From the NCBI RefSeq assembly GCF_029051725.1, contig NZ_JAACFU010000010.1, forward strand, positions 1 to 64,000: a stretch of DNA of 64,000 nucleotides, in the 5' to 3' direction. This document shows positions 34,030 through 41,617 of the stretch, one piece after another. The position numbers were made by a program, and so were the translations under genes. The notes below the pieces were generated by a model. It worked only from the letters and a program-made list of their open reading frames with translations, was not told the DNA's origin and did no database searches. How positions within the stretch are numbered: the stretch's first letter is position 1; every line of letters starts with the position of its first letter. Source of the DNA: Bradyrhizobium sp. CSS354 (GTDB lineage: Bacteria > Pseudomonadota > Alphaproteobacteria > Rhizobiales > Xanthobacteraceae).

Positions 34030-35053
34030 CGCGCACCTCGTATTTGGTGGGCTTGCCGTGGCTCGGCATGGCGCGGGAGATCCAATCCGCGGTCCAGGCG
34101 ATCAGCTGCTCGGTGTCGACGACCGGCAGGCCGAACAGCTCGACTGCCTTGGACGTGTCGGTCAGCCATGCCGTCGGCTGTTCGTTTCCTGTCAGGACCG
34201 GCGCGCGGCCGAACCTGGCGCCGAATCGTGCTGCGAGGTCGCGCACCGCCAAAATCTCGTGGCCGCTGACATTGATCGGCGAGGTCGGCGCCGTGCAATG
34301 CGCGAGACAGCGCAGCGCCTGGGACGAGGCATCGCCCTGCCAGATGAAATTGACGTGGCCGATGCTAACATCGATCGGAGTGCCCGTGAGCACTTTCAAT
34401 GCGATGTCGTGGAGGACGCCATAGCGCATGTCGATCGCGTAGTTGAGGCGGAACAGCCGCCCGGGCGTTCCGAGCTTGCGCGAAAAATACTCGAACATGC
34501 GCTCGCGGCCGACGCAGGATTGGGCGTACTCGCCGGGCGGGTTCGGCGCCATGTCCTCGCTCGAGCCTTTGCCGTCGACGGGAACGAAGGGATAGATGCA
34601 GCCGGTCGAGAACGCCACGATCCGCGACGACGGGAAGGCCTGCGCGACCAGCGCCGGCACGTGCGCATTCATCGCCCAGGTCAGCGACAGATCGCCCTCC
34701 GCGCCGAATTTGCGGCCGGCCATGAAGATGATGTTGGGCGCCTTCGGCAGTGCCTGAATCGCGGTCTCGTCCATCAGGTCGCAATTGATGGTCTCGACGC
34801 TACGCGCGTGCAGCCAGTCCTTGACGCCGGCGTCGCTGAAGCGGGCGACGCCAATGACGCGGCGATCGGGCGCTGCGGCTTTGGCCAGCCCCGCCAGCGT
34901 CGGCCCCATCTTGCCGGCGACGCCTAGGATCATGATGTCGCCTTCGACCCTGGCGAGGTCGTCGATCAAAGCCTGCGTCGGCCGGCACAGGAGATCGTCG
35001 AGCGCGGCGATATCAGGGATGGTCTTCGGCAGTGTCTGGCGGGTGAGGAGCAT
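34016..35053 (-). CDS. NAD-dependent epimerase/dehydratase-like protein lacking the catalytic lysine
   Basis: 345 residues from ATG 35053 (AAGGA ribosome binding site). An extended-SDR fold: nucleotide-binding ILGVAGKMGPTLAGLA, DLMDE acidic position, AFSTGCIYPF serine-type segment, and substrate-binding NFIWQGDAS. Where the classical YxxxK occurs, the sequence reads YAQSC, with Cys in place of Lys; the downstream GRERMFEY continues as in the family. The protein may therefore use altered chemistry or bind rather than turn over a nucleotide sugar-like ligand. Second gene of the importer operon, 32 bp after the permease stop. Confidence 0.85.
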   Translation of the reverse strand: MLLTRQTLPKTIPDIAALDDLLCRPTQALIDDLARVEGDIMILGVAGKMGPTLAGLAKAAAPDRRVIGVARFSDAGVKDWLHARSVETINCDLMDETAIQALPKAPNIIFMAGRKFGAEGDLSLTWAMNAHVPALVAQAFPSSRIVAFSTGCIYPFVPVDGKGSSEDMAPNPPGEYAQSCVGRERMFEYFSRKLGTPGRLFRLNYAIDMRYGVLHDIALKVLTGTPIDVSIGHVNFIWQGDASSQALRCLAHCTAPTSPINVSGHEILAVRDLAARFGARFGRAPVLTGNEQPTAWLTDTSKAVELFGLPVVDTEQLIAWTADWISRAMPSHGKPTKYEVRDGRY

Positions 35054-35084
35054 GGTTTTGGTCCTTGGTCTTGGCTCTGCCGTT

Positions 35085-35855
35085 TCAAGTCGGTGTTGCG
35101 TCACCGACCACGAACATGCGTTCGAGGACGAGCACGAAGCCGTAAAGCGCGACGCCGAGCAGCGTCAGCAGCACGACGGCCATCACCATCGCGGGCGTGT
35201 CGAGCGACGACTGCACCTGGATCATGAGGTAGCCGAGCCCGCGCTCGGAGGCGATGAACTCGCCGACGATGGCGCCGGCGACAGCGAGGATGGCGCCGAC
35301 CTTCATGCCGGAGAATATGTATGGCAGCGATCCCGGCAGCTGGATCTTGCGGAACAGCGTCCAGCGCGAGCCGCGCAGCGATTTGACGAGATCGAGCAGA
35401 TCCGGCTCGACCTCGCGCAAGCCGCGCGCGGTGGTGAGCAGGATCGGAAAGAAGCAGATGCTGAAGGCGATCAGGATGTTCGGCACGATGCCGTAGGAGA
35501 ACCAGACGATGAGGAGCGGGCCGAGCGCGACCTTCGGAATCATGTTCAGCGTCACGAACAGCGGCAGCAGCACGAGGCTGAGCAACGGCGCCCAGCTGAA
35601 GATGACGGCAAACGTGACGCCGACGAATGCGCCGAGCGCAAAGCCGCCGAGGATCTCGATCGCGGTCACCAGCGTATTGGCGCCCCAGGCGTAGCTCGCG
35701 GTTCCCAGCGTCTGGATCGTCGCGAGCGGCGAGGGCAGGATGAACTTCGGCACGTGGAAGGCGTCGACCAGGACCTGCCAGAGCACGAGCACGGCGAGGT
35801 GCACGATCAGGACGATCGCAAAGCTGCGCGTATTGCGGGCGCCGTCTCCTGTCAC
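35085..35855 (-). CDS. ABC transporter permease (SsuC/TauC class)
   Basis: A 256-residue inner-membrane permease with about six transmembrane helices and the EAA-type coupling segment near GEFIASERGLGYLMI. It belongs to the group paired with NMT1/THI5 binding proteins for sulfonates, nitrate, taurine or hydroxymethylpyrimidine-like ligands. First gene of the five-gene operon. A 16-bp palindrome (35923-35938) lies 68 bp upstream of its start, next to the TetR stop codon. Confidence 0.92.
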   Translation of the reverse strand: MTGDGARNTRSFAIVLIVHLAVLVLWQVLVDAFHVPKFILPSPLATIQTLGTASYAWGANTLVTAIEILGGFALGAFVGVTFAVIFSWAPLLSLVLLPLFVTLNMIPKVALGPLLIVWFSYGIVPNILIAFSICFFPILLTTARGLREVEPDLLDLVKSLRGSRWTLFRKIQLPGSLPYIFSGMKVGAILAVAGAIVGEFIASERGLGYLMIQVQSSLDTPAMVMAVVLLTLLGVALYGFVLVLERMFVVGDATPT

Positions 35856-35922
35856 CGGTTGCTCCCTGTTGCAGCGGCCACCTTGCCGCTGGTCGCAAGC
35901 CTAACCGGCCTTGAGGGAAGTT

Positions 35923-35938
35923 TCAACCAGTTGGTTGA
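35923..35938. promoter_or_regulatory. 16-bp palindrome, candidate TetR operator 1
   Basis: TCAACCAGTTGGTTGA, with perfect 7-bp arms. It lies upstream of the permease operon and immediately after the TetR stop. It matches the site at 36589-36604 at 12 of 16 positions. The overall layout resembles RutR-type (TTGACC-like) TetR operators. Confidence 0.6.
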
Positions 35939-36607
35939 TTACGGCCGGAGCGAATGTAGCACGAGATCGGCGACGTGCCGGCGGCGGGCGCGGCGCGCGG
36001 CCCGGCTTGACAGGTCCTTGCCGAAGATCGCCGACAGCGTCGGCGTGTTTGAGAGATAGAAATAGCTGAGGCCCGCGATGGAGATATAGAGCTGGATCGG
36101 GTCGATCCCCTTGCGGAACATGCCGGCGCGGACGCCCTCGTGAAGGATGTGGGACACGCTCTTCACCAACGGCGAATGCATCGCCTCCAGCCGCGTCGAG
36201 CCGCGGACGTGGCGGGCACCGCCGCGGTTCTCGTCGTTCAGAAGCACGATGAAATCGGGGTTTGTTGCGAGGTAATCGAACGAGGCCTCGATCAGTTTCC
36301 GGATCGCCTTTTCCGGGGGCAGGCCTTCGAGATTGAGCTGGCGCTCCTGTTCGCGAATATCGGCGTAAACCCATTCGAGGACGGCAAGATAGAGCGCGTC
36401 CTTGTCGCCGAAGTAGTGGTAGACGAGCTGCTTGTTGACGCCGGCGCGCTCCGCGATCTCGTCGACACGGGCGCCGGCAAAGCCGTGCCGGGCGAACTCC
36501 TCGCGCGCCGCGGTGAGCAGCTTCTTGCGGGTGGCGACCGGGTCGCGCCGCTGCGGCACGGTGTCGCCTGAACGTTTTGCGGGCATTTCCAACCAAACAG
36601 TTGACAA
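35939..36607 (-). CDS. TetR family regulator of the importer locus (RutR-like)
   Basis: Up to 222 residues (start at 36607 or the Met 7 residues later, MPAKRSGD). The N-terminal HTH is clear (VDEIAERAGVNKQLVYHYFGDKDALYLAVLEW split). The C-terminal domain resembles the YcdC/RutR type (RKLIEASFDYLATNPDFIVLLNDENR). It lies between the permease operon and the divergent binding-protein gene. Palindromes in front of both units (35923-35938 and 36589-36604) share a common 16-bp pattern, so it probably controls both and possibly itself. Effector unknown. Confidence 0.9.
   Translation of the reverse strand: MSTVWLEMPAKRSGDTVPQRRDPVATRKKLLTAAREEFARHGFAGARVDEIAERAGVNKQLVYHYFGDKDALYLAVLEWVYADIREQERQLNLEGLPPEKAIRKLIEASFDYLATNPDFIVLLNDENRGGARHVRGSTRLEAMHSPLVKSVSHILHEGVRAGMFRKGIDPIQLYISIAGLSYFYLSNTPTLSAIFGKDLSSRAARRARRRHVADLVLHSLRP
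36589..36604. promoter_or_regulatory. 16-bp operator-like site 2 in the TetR/binding-protein divergent region
   Basis: Read on the minus strand, TCAACTGTTTGGTTGG matches site 1 (TCAACCAGTTGGTTGA) at 12 of 16 bases with the TCAAC and GGTTG halves kept. It overlaps the 5' end of the longer TetR frame and lies ~85 bp upstream of the binding-protein start. This supports the shorter TetR start. Confidence 0.55.
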
Positions 36608-36687
36608 GTTGAGGGCGGCCTTGTTGCATTGGTATCCTCACAGGGGGAGAGCGACAAGCCGGGTCGCGGGCAACGAGGAGAGATGCG

Positions 36688-37704
36688 ATGAAGCGTTTGC
36701 AGGCGGCGGGCTCGGCCCTGGCTGTAGCCCTGATGCTCGGTTCACCGGCGATGCCGGCGAACGCGGGTGAGGCGGTCAATCTGATCCTGAACTGGGCGCC
36801 GACGGCCGATCACTCGCCCTATTATTACGCCAAGGCACAAGGCTGGTACGAGAAGGCGGGCATCGATCTGACCATTGAGGTCGGCAAGGGCTCCGGCGTC
36901 TCCGCCGCCAAGGTCGGCTCCGGCGGTTCGCCCTTCGGCGTCGCCGATCTCGCCACCATGCTGGTGGCGAAGAGCAAGGGGGCTGATGCTGTGGCCGTGA
37001 TGAGCGTCTACGCCAACACCGGCCAGACCTTTTACTGGCTGAAGAGCTACGGCGTAAACGGGGTGAAGGATTTTGCCGGCCACAAGATCGGTAATCCGCC
37101 CGGGGACGCCTCGCGCGTGATGTGGCCGGCCTTCGCCAAGGCCGCAGGGCTTGCACCCGACTCCGTCGGCTTCGTCAATGTCGGGCCGACCGCGAAGATC
37201 GCCGCGCTGAAGAGCCATACCGTCGACATCATCAGCGACTTCTACAACGAGCACGATTTGAAGGTGATCGAGTTCGGAAGCGATCTCGGCTACGTCAACT
37301 GGAAGGACATCGGGCTCAATCCTTACGGCAATTCGCTGATCGTCAACGGCGGCTATCTGCAGAAGAACCCGAAGCTGGTTGAGGAGTTCGTGCGGGTCAC
37401 GCAAAAGGCCTTCGCGACCTGCGTCGCCGACGCCGCGCCCTGCCTGAAGGCCTTGCTCGATCAGGTCTCCGGTCTCGACAAGGAGAACCAGGAGCGCCAG
37501 TGGGAGCGCATCAAATTCCTGATGACCGACGAATTCACGACGACGAAGTCGCTCGGCTGGATCGACGGCGAGCGGATGAAGAAGGATTACGAGCTGGTCC
37601 AGACCTATCTCGGCATGGAAAAGCCGTTCGATGTCACGACGGCGTTCACGACGAAGATGCTCGATCCCGCCATCAAGATGGACGCGAGCAAGGTGAAGAA
37701 GTAG
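36688..37704 (+). CDS. NMT1/THI5-type ABC substrate-binding protein
   Basis: A 338-residue periplasmic protein with a cleavable signal (about residues 1-26, ending PANA). Family landmarks: LNWAPTADHSPYYYAKAQGWYEKAGID near the start, GKGSGVSAAKVGSG, and the hinge segment DIISDFYNEHDLK. Such proteins bind thiamine-precursor pyrimidines, nitrate, sulfonates or riboflavin. It is transcribed divergently from the TetR gene and partners the permease and ATPase at 35085-35855 and 31376-32158. The repeat-like segment at 37720-37845 follows it. Confidence 0.93.
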   Translation: MKRLQAAGSALAVALMLGSPAMPANAGEAVNLILNWAPTADHSPYYYAKAQGWYEKAGIDLTIEVGKGSGVSAAKVGSGGSPFGVADLATMLVAKSKGADAVAVMSVYANTGQTFYWLKSYGVNGVKDFAGHKIGNPPGDASRVMWPAFAKAAGLAPDSVGFVNVGPTAKIAALKSHTVDIISDFYNEHDLKVIEFGSDLGYVNWKDIGLNPYGNSLIVNGGYLQKNPKLVEEFVRVTQKAFATCVADAAPCLKALLDQVSGLDKENQERQWERIKFLMTDEFTTTKSLGWIDGERMKKDYELVQTYLGMEKPFDVTTAFTTKMLDPAIKMDASKVKK

Positions 37705-37719
37705 GGCGGCTTCCTTATC

Positions 37720-37845
37720 GTCGTCCCGGCGAAAGCCAGGACCCATTACCCCAGGGCGTGGTTTGGCGAAGACTTGTGGTTCGGTACTCCCACCGTCCGC
37801 ATCGATGGATTCCGCGGTATGGGTCCTGGCTTTCGCCAGGACGAC
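37720..37845. repeat. Inverted pair of 27-bp repeats
   Basis: A forward copy (37720-37746, core CCCGGCGAAAGCCAGGACCCAT) and its inverted partner (37819-37845, core ATGGGTCCTGGCTTTCGCC) sit 72 bp apart after the binding-protein gene. A fourth dispersed palindromic family by its look. Confidence 0.7.
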
Positions 37846-37920
37846 ACCGGAGATCTGGGGCGGCTGCCCGTCGCCGAGGGCCACGGCCCGACGCCCGCCC
37901 CACCTAACCCCACGGAGAAA

Positions 37921-37937
37921 TTAACCGGCCATTAACC
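37921..37937 (+). promoter_or_regulatory. CtrA-type box 1 upstream of minC
   Basis: TTAA, seven bases (CCGGCCA), then TTAACC: an exact match to the CtrA binding consensus TTAA-N7-TTAAC. It ends 51 bp before the minC start. In a genome this GC-rich such an 8-A/T fixed pattern is rarely expected by chance. Confidence 0.65.
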
Positions 37938-37952
37938 ATATCGGCGGCATCG

Positions 37953-37967
37953 TTAACCATTCAATAA
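37953..37967 (+). promoter_or_regulatory. CtrA-type box 2 upstream of minC (one mismatch)
   Basis: TTAA-CCATTCA-ATAA: same spacing as box 1 with one mismatch in the second half. It ends 20 bp before minC, where a bound regulator would block transcription or translation. Confidence 0.5.
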
Positions 37968-37987
37968 CAGGGAACGAGTCGGCCGCT

Positions 37988-38686
37988 ATGGAGGCTGCAG
38001 TAAAACCTCAACGCCAAATGGTGCGCCTGCGCGGGCGCTCCTATGTGGCCTTCGTATTCGTGCCGACGGTTCCCATCCAGGACTGGCTGCAGGAGATCGA
38101 TACCACCATCGCGCGCTCGCCGGGCTTCTTCGCCGGCCGCCCCGTGGTGATCGACCTGTCCTCGGTCGATCTCAGCCAATCCGGCATCGGCCATCTCCTC
38201 ACCAGCCTTCAGGACCGCAACATCCGCGTGCTCGGGATCGAGGGCGTGGAGGAGAGCCGGCTGACCCCCATGATGCCGCCGCTGCTGTCGGGCGGGCGGA
38301 GCTGCGTCATCGAACCGAGCGCTCCGAAGAAGCCTGAGGCGAAGGTCGAGACCAAGCCGACCTCCCTGCTGCTCGAAAGCCCGGTGCGCTCCGGCCAGAC
38401 CGTAATCTTCCCCGAAGGCGACGTCACCATTCTCGGCTCGGTCGGCTCCGGCGCCGAAGTCGTCGCCGGCGGTTCCATTCACATCTACGGCGCGCTGCGC
38501 GGCCGTGCCATGGCGGGCGTGAACGGTCACACGAGCGCACGTATCTATTGTCAGAAGATCGAGGCCGAACTGCTTGCAATCGATGGCTTTTACCAGACCG
38601 CCGACGATATCGACGCGGCCCTGCGCGGCAAGCCGGCTCAGGCCTGGCTCCAGGGCAACACCATGCGAATTACTGCGCTGAACTGA
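37988..38686 (+). CDS. minC: Septum-site determining protein MinC
   Basis: A 232-residue inhibitor of FtsZ ring assembly. The N-terminal MinC_N alpha/beta domain (about 10-100, with VVIDLSSVDLSQSGIG) is followed by a Pro/Lys linker. The right-handed beta-helical MinC_C domain (about 125-230) has the G-rich strands GDVTILGSVGSGAEVVAGGS and HIYGALRGRAMAG that bind MinD. First gene of a minCDE operon; minD follows after 19 bp. The upstream region carries two CtrA-type boxes. Confidence 0.95.
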   Translation: MEAAVKPQRQMVRLRGRSYVAFVFVPTVPIQDWLQEIDTTIARSPGFFAGRPVVIDLSSVDLSQSGIGHLLTSLQDRNIRVLGIEGVEESRLTPMMPPLLSGGRSCVIEPSAPKKPEAKVETKPTSLLLESPVRSGQTVIFPEGDVTILGSVGSGAEVVAGGSIHIYGALRGRAMAGVNGHTSARIYCQKIEAELLAIDGFYQTADDIDAALRGKPAQAWLQGNTMRITALN

Positions 38687-38705
38687 CCAGAAGGAGATTT
38701 CAGAG

Positions 38706-39521
38706 ATGGCCAAGGTACTGGTCGTGACATCAGGCAAGGGGGGCGTCGGCAAGACGACGACGACCGCCGCGCTGGGAGCTGCGCTCGCGCAACGCGGCGA
38801 AAAGGTTGTCGTCGTCGATTTCGACGTCGGCCTGCGCAACCTCGACCTCGTGATGGGCGCCGAACGCCGCGTCGTGTTCGACCTCATCAACGTGGTGCAG
38901 GGGGTCGCAAAGCTGCCGCAGGCGCTGATCAAGGACAAGCGGCTGGAGAACCTCTGGCTGCTGCCGGCCTCGCAAACCCGCGACAAGGACGCGCTGACCG
39001 AAGAGGGCGTGGGCAAGGTCATCGAGGATCTGCGCAGTCGTTTCGACTGGGTGATCTGCGACAGCCCGGCCGGCATCGAGCGCGGCGCCTCCATGGCGAT
39101 GCGCTTTGCCGACGAAGCCGTGATCGTCACCAATCCCGAAGTCTCCTCGGTGCGCGATTCCGATCGCATCATCGGCATGCTCGATTCCAAGACGGTGCGG
39201 GCCGAGAAGGGCGAGCGGGTCGAGAAGCATATTCTCATCACCCGCTATGATCCCTCGCGCGCTGCGCGCGGCGAGATGCTGACCATCGAGGACATCCTCG
39301 AGATCCTCGCAACGCCCTTGCTCGGCATTATCCCGGAGAGCCAGGACGTGCTGCGCGCATCCAACGTCGGCACGCCTGTAACGCTGTCGAACGCGGAAGG
39401 CGCACCGGCGCGGGCCTATATCGACGCGGCGCGACGGCTGTGCGGCGACACTGTGCCGATGCAGGTGCCGACCGAGCGCAAGGGCTTCATGGACCGCCTG
39501 CTGCGACGGAGGGCCGCATGA
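38706..39521 (+). CDS. minD: Septum-site determining ATPase MinD
   Basis: A 271-residue deviant Walker A ATPase (SGKGGVGKTTTT at residues 9-20). The membrane-targeting amphipathic helix lies at the C-terminus (KGFMDRLLRRR). It recruits MinC to the membrane and oscillates with MinE to keep division at midcell. An AAGGAGA ribosome binding site precedes the ATG. Its stop overlaps the minE start by four bases. Confidence 0.97.
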   Translation: MAKVLVVTSGKGGVGKTTTTAALGAALAQRGEKVVVVDFDVGLRNLDLVMGAERRVVFDLINVVQGVAKLPQALIKDKRLENLWLLPASQTRDKDALTEEGVGKVIEDLRSRFDWVICDSPAGIERGASMAMRFADEAVIVTNPEVSSVRDSDRIIGMLDSKTVRAEKGERVEKHILITRYDPSRAARGEMLTIEDILEILATPLLGIIPESQDVLRASNVGTPVTLSNAEGAPARAYIDAARRLCGDTVPMQVPTERKGFMDRLLRRRAA

Positions 39522-39799
39522 GCATGGGTCTGCTTCGGCTTCTTCGCGGCAACAAGGCCTCTGCACCCGTCGCGCGCGAACGGTTGCAGATCCTGCTTGC
39601 CCATGAACGCGGACTGCGCGGCCAGCCCGATCTGCTCGGTGTGCTGCGTGAGGAAATTCTCGCGGTCGTCTCAAGGCACGTCACGCTGGACCCGACCAAG
39701 GTCATCGTCCGGCTCGATCGCGGCGACGAGGTCTCGACCCTCGAGGTCGATATCGAGGTGCCCAACGATTTCGAGCGCAGGCGCGCGGCAGTCGGGTAG
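39518..39799 (+). CDS. minE: Cell division topological specificity factor MinE
   Basis: 93 residues from ATG 39518, which overlaps the minD stop (ATGA). The N-terminal amphipathic/anti-MinCD part (LLRLLRG...ARERLQILLAHER) and the C-terminal topological-specificity domain (VTLDPTKVIVRLDRGDEVSTLEVDI split) are both present. It stimulates MinD ATPase. A hairpin terminator follows. Confidence 0.96.
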   Translation: MSMGLLRLLRGNKASAPVARERLQILLAHERGLRGQPDLLGVLREEILAVVSRHVTLDPTKVIVRLDRGDEVSTLEVDIEVPNDFERRRAAVG

Positions 39800-39839
39800 G
39801 GACCTCGGCCGCGACGCTTCAAAATTTGGGGTGGGTGAG

Positions 39840-39873
39840 AAGGCGGTCCGCTGGGCATAGCGGGCCGCCTTTT
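39840..39873 (+). terminator. Rho-independent terminator of minCDE
   Basis: AAGGCGGTCCGC and GCGGGCCGCCTT form a 12-bp stem with one mismatch and an 8-nt loop, followed by TTT. Located 40 bp after the minE stop. Confidence 0.75.
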
Positions 39874-39976
39874 GCGCGCCGATCGGAACGCTGCGGAACG
39901 AGGTCAGGGGCTCAATCGTTGTGAACAACCCGCGGCGGCGCGATGCACCGCGGTTTCGTCAAACGGGAGAACGCCC

Positions 39977-40162
39977 ATGATGACCGAGGTCCAGGTCCAC
40001 ACCGTCGCGCGCCAGATGCTGGAACAGCATGGTTTTGCGGCGATCGCGAAGGCCGCTGAACAGGCCAGGGCCTGCGAGGGCCGCGGCGAGGGCGATGAGG
40101 CCAAAGAGTGGCGTCACATCGCCGACGCGATGAAGATCATACGCGGCCCGCACCAGAGCTGA
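39977..40162 (+). CDS. Small helical protein of unknown function
   Basis: 61 residues with GGGAGA eight bases before the ATG. An amphipathic helix (VARQMLEQHGFAAIAKAAEQARACEG) is followed by an acidic turn and another helix (EAKEWRHIADAMKIIRG). No family recognised; similar short proteins are typical of Bradyrhizobium. Convergent with the next small secreted-protein gene. Confidence 0.7.
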   Translation: MMTEVQVHTVARQMLEQHGFAAIAKAAEQARACEGRGEGDEAKEWRHIADAMKIIRGPHQS

Positions 40163-40175
40163 CACTCCCGCGCGC

Positions 40176-40424
40176 TCAACGCTCCCCGCGGTCGGCGCCC
40201 TGCGGCGACGTGCGATTCTGTGTCGGCTGGGAGCGCTCGCCCGTCTCCTTGCAGGGGAGCGGCTCCCACGAGCCGTCCGGCGCCTGCTGATAGGCGCTGC
40301 ACGATGACGACGAGGTCGGTTTGTCCTCGCCCTTTTGGGCATCGGAATTCTTCGCCAGCACGGGCGCAGTCAGCACCGCCGCGACGGCAAACGCGACGGC
40401 GAGAAGGACATGGTTGATCCGCAT
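40176..40424 (-). CDS. Small secreted protein of unknown function
   Basis: 82 residues from the ATG at 40424 (AGGGGAG upstream). A clear signal peptide (MRINHVLLAVAFAVAAVLTA, then PVLA-K cleavage) precedes a polar mature part with two Cys (SSCSAYQQAPDGSWEPLPC) that can form a disulfide, then a disordered, Gln/Arg-rich tail. Function unknown. Confidence 0.75.
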   Translation of the reverse strand: MRINHVLLAVAFAVAAVLTAPVLAKNSDAQKGEDKPTSSSSCSAYQQAPDGSWEPLPCKETGERSQPTQNRTSPQGADRGER

Positions 40425-40534
40425 GGGGCTCCCCTGTTCGAGTTTCGAAGAGAGCCGCATGCTGGCGAGGAATGTGACGATTATTGGCCGAAGCAAAAGT
40501 TCCGGCGCGGCGTGCTTAACGCCACGTGAGAACC

Positions 40535-40924
40535 CTAGCCGCCCTTGCTGCGGATCAGGCCGGCGAGGTTGGTCTTCTGGGCCTCGCACCAGCTGGGCAT
40601 GCCGAGGCGGCGTTGGTTGAGGTCGGTCGCCTGGGTGGCCACCGCGACTTCGGCCATCAGATCGTCGTCCTGCTTCTCGCCCATCTTGCCGCCGGTGTGC
40701 ATCCAGGCGATCGCCTTGCGGACCTTCTCGGTGGTGCCCTCGGGCAGCTGCATCTGCTCCGCCTTCTGCACCAGATCCTGGTAGACGACATCCGTGCCGG
40801 GACATTCGACCTTGGCGGCGAAGGCCTGCAAGACCAACGTGACATAGGTCGAACGTGGATGGTCGGCCGCTTGGGCCGGCGCCGCCAGCAGCAACAGGGC
40901 CGTCATCAGAAAACCAGTCCGCAT
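40535..40924 (-). CDS. Secreted protein of unknown function with two cysteines
   Basis: 129 residues. A signal peptide (residues 1-19, AQAA-D) precedes a helical mature domain with Cys in AAKVECPGTD and in GMPSWCEAQK, which likely form a disulfide. A central helix follows LQLPEGTTEKVRKAIAWMHTGG. The arrangement recalls Rap1a/Tai-type immunity proteins or lysozyme-inhibitor-like small periplasmic proteins, but I cannot assign it. Stand-alone minus-strand gene. Confidence 0.75.
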   Translation of the reverse strand: MRTGFLMTALLLLAAPAQAADHPRSTYVTLVLQAFAAKVECPGTDVVYQDLVQKAEQMQLPEGTTEKVRKAIAWMHTGGKMGEKQDDDLMAEVAVATQATDLNQRRLGMPSWCEAQKTNLAGLIRSKGG

Positions 40925-41015
40925 CCTTGGTACCTCCCCGAATTTTCGGGAAGGCTAGCGGCTGGCGCGACGCTCCGCAATGGGGATGGCGTGCGGGAGC
41001 GAAGCGGCCGGCGAG

Positions 41016-41246
41016 CTAGCGCCGCCAGGCCGGCACGGGATCGAGCGGCGTGCGGTAGACCTCTTTGTGATCGCGGTCGGTGACGCGCACAGCGCAACCC
41101 TTGCTTTGCAACTCGGGCTTCACCTGCGACAGCTCGGTGGCCAGTTGAACGGCACGATCGGAGGCGACCTCGATGTCTTCGAGGATGATACCGCCCTGGT
41201 TCTTGAACTCTTCACCAACCACGAGATCGAAGGAATAGTAAGGCAT
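41016..41246 (-). CDS. DUF6894-like small protein
   Basis: 76 residues opening MPYYSFDLVVGEEFKNQGG, followed by the ILEDIEVASDRAVQLATEL block characteristic of the DUF6894 small proteins abundant in Bradyrhizobium. One Cys. Cytosolic; role unknown. Confidence 0.8.
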   Translation of the reverse strand: MPYYSFDLVVGEEFKNQGGIILEDIEVASDRAVQLATELSQVKPELQSKGCAVRVTDRDHKEVYRTPLDPVPAWRR

Positions 41247-41617
41247 CCGAATTCCCCGGTGTGACGAATTGAGCTTCGGCTTTCAACACATGACTGATGG
41301 TACCACTGAGTCGATGTTTATCGAATGAACGGCGCGCGCAATCTCTGTGCTTATGGCGCAGAAATGATGTGCAACATTCAACCGTGTTAAGATTTTATTA
41401 AATATGTCGGCGTGATCATGAGCCATGGAATTGCAGCAGAACCGGGCTCCGGGAACCGGCAGCTGCAAGAGAAGGCCGCCGGCATAGCTCCCGACGGCCT
41501 TTTCTCTTGATGGAAAACAATGGAAGCATTGCTTCCCGTAGTCACCCGGACTCAACGCATCACATCGACTCGGACAGCGTCCCTGGCGCGACGCTTCATG
41601 TCCTCGCGTGAGATCGT
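41247..41617. other. 371-bp intergenic region with a terminator-like hairpin
   Basis: No protein gene of normal size is supported. The middle (41340-41410) is unusually AT-rich for this genome and is followed by a short transcript-like stretch that ends in the hairpin at 41468-41507. This might be a small RNA, or a 30-codon frame (ATG at 41419, reading MSHGIAAEPG) that ends inside the hairpin. Confidence 0.45.
41468..41507 (+). terminator. Terminator-like hairpin in the gap at 41.4 kb
   Basis: AGAGAAGGCCG pairs with CGGCCTTTTCTCT (7 perfect central pairs plus flanking AGAG/CTCT), ending in CTCTT. The nearest upstream gene on the plus strand is far away, so it may terminate an unannotated short RNA. 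Confidence 0.5.
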
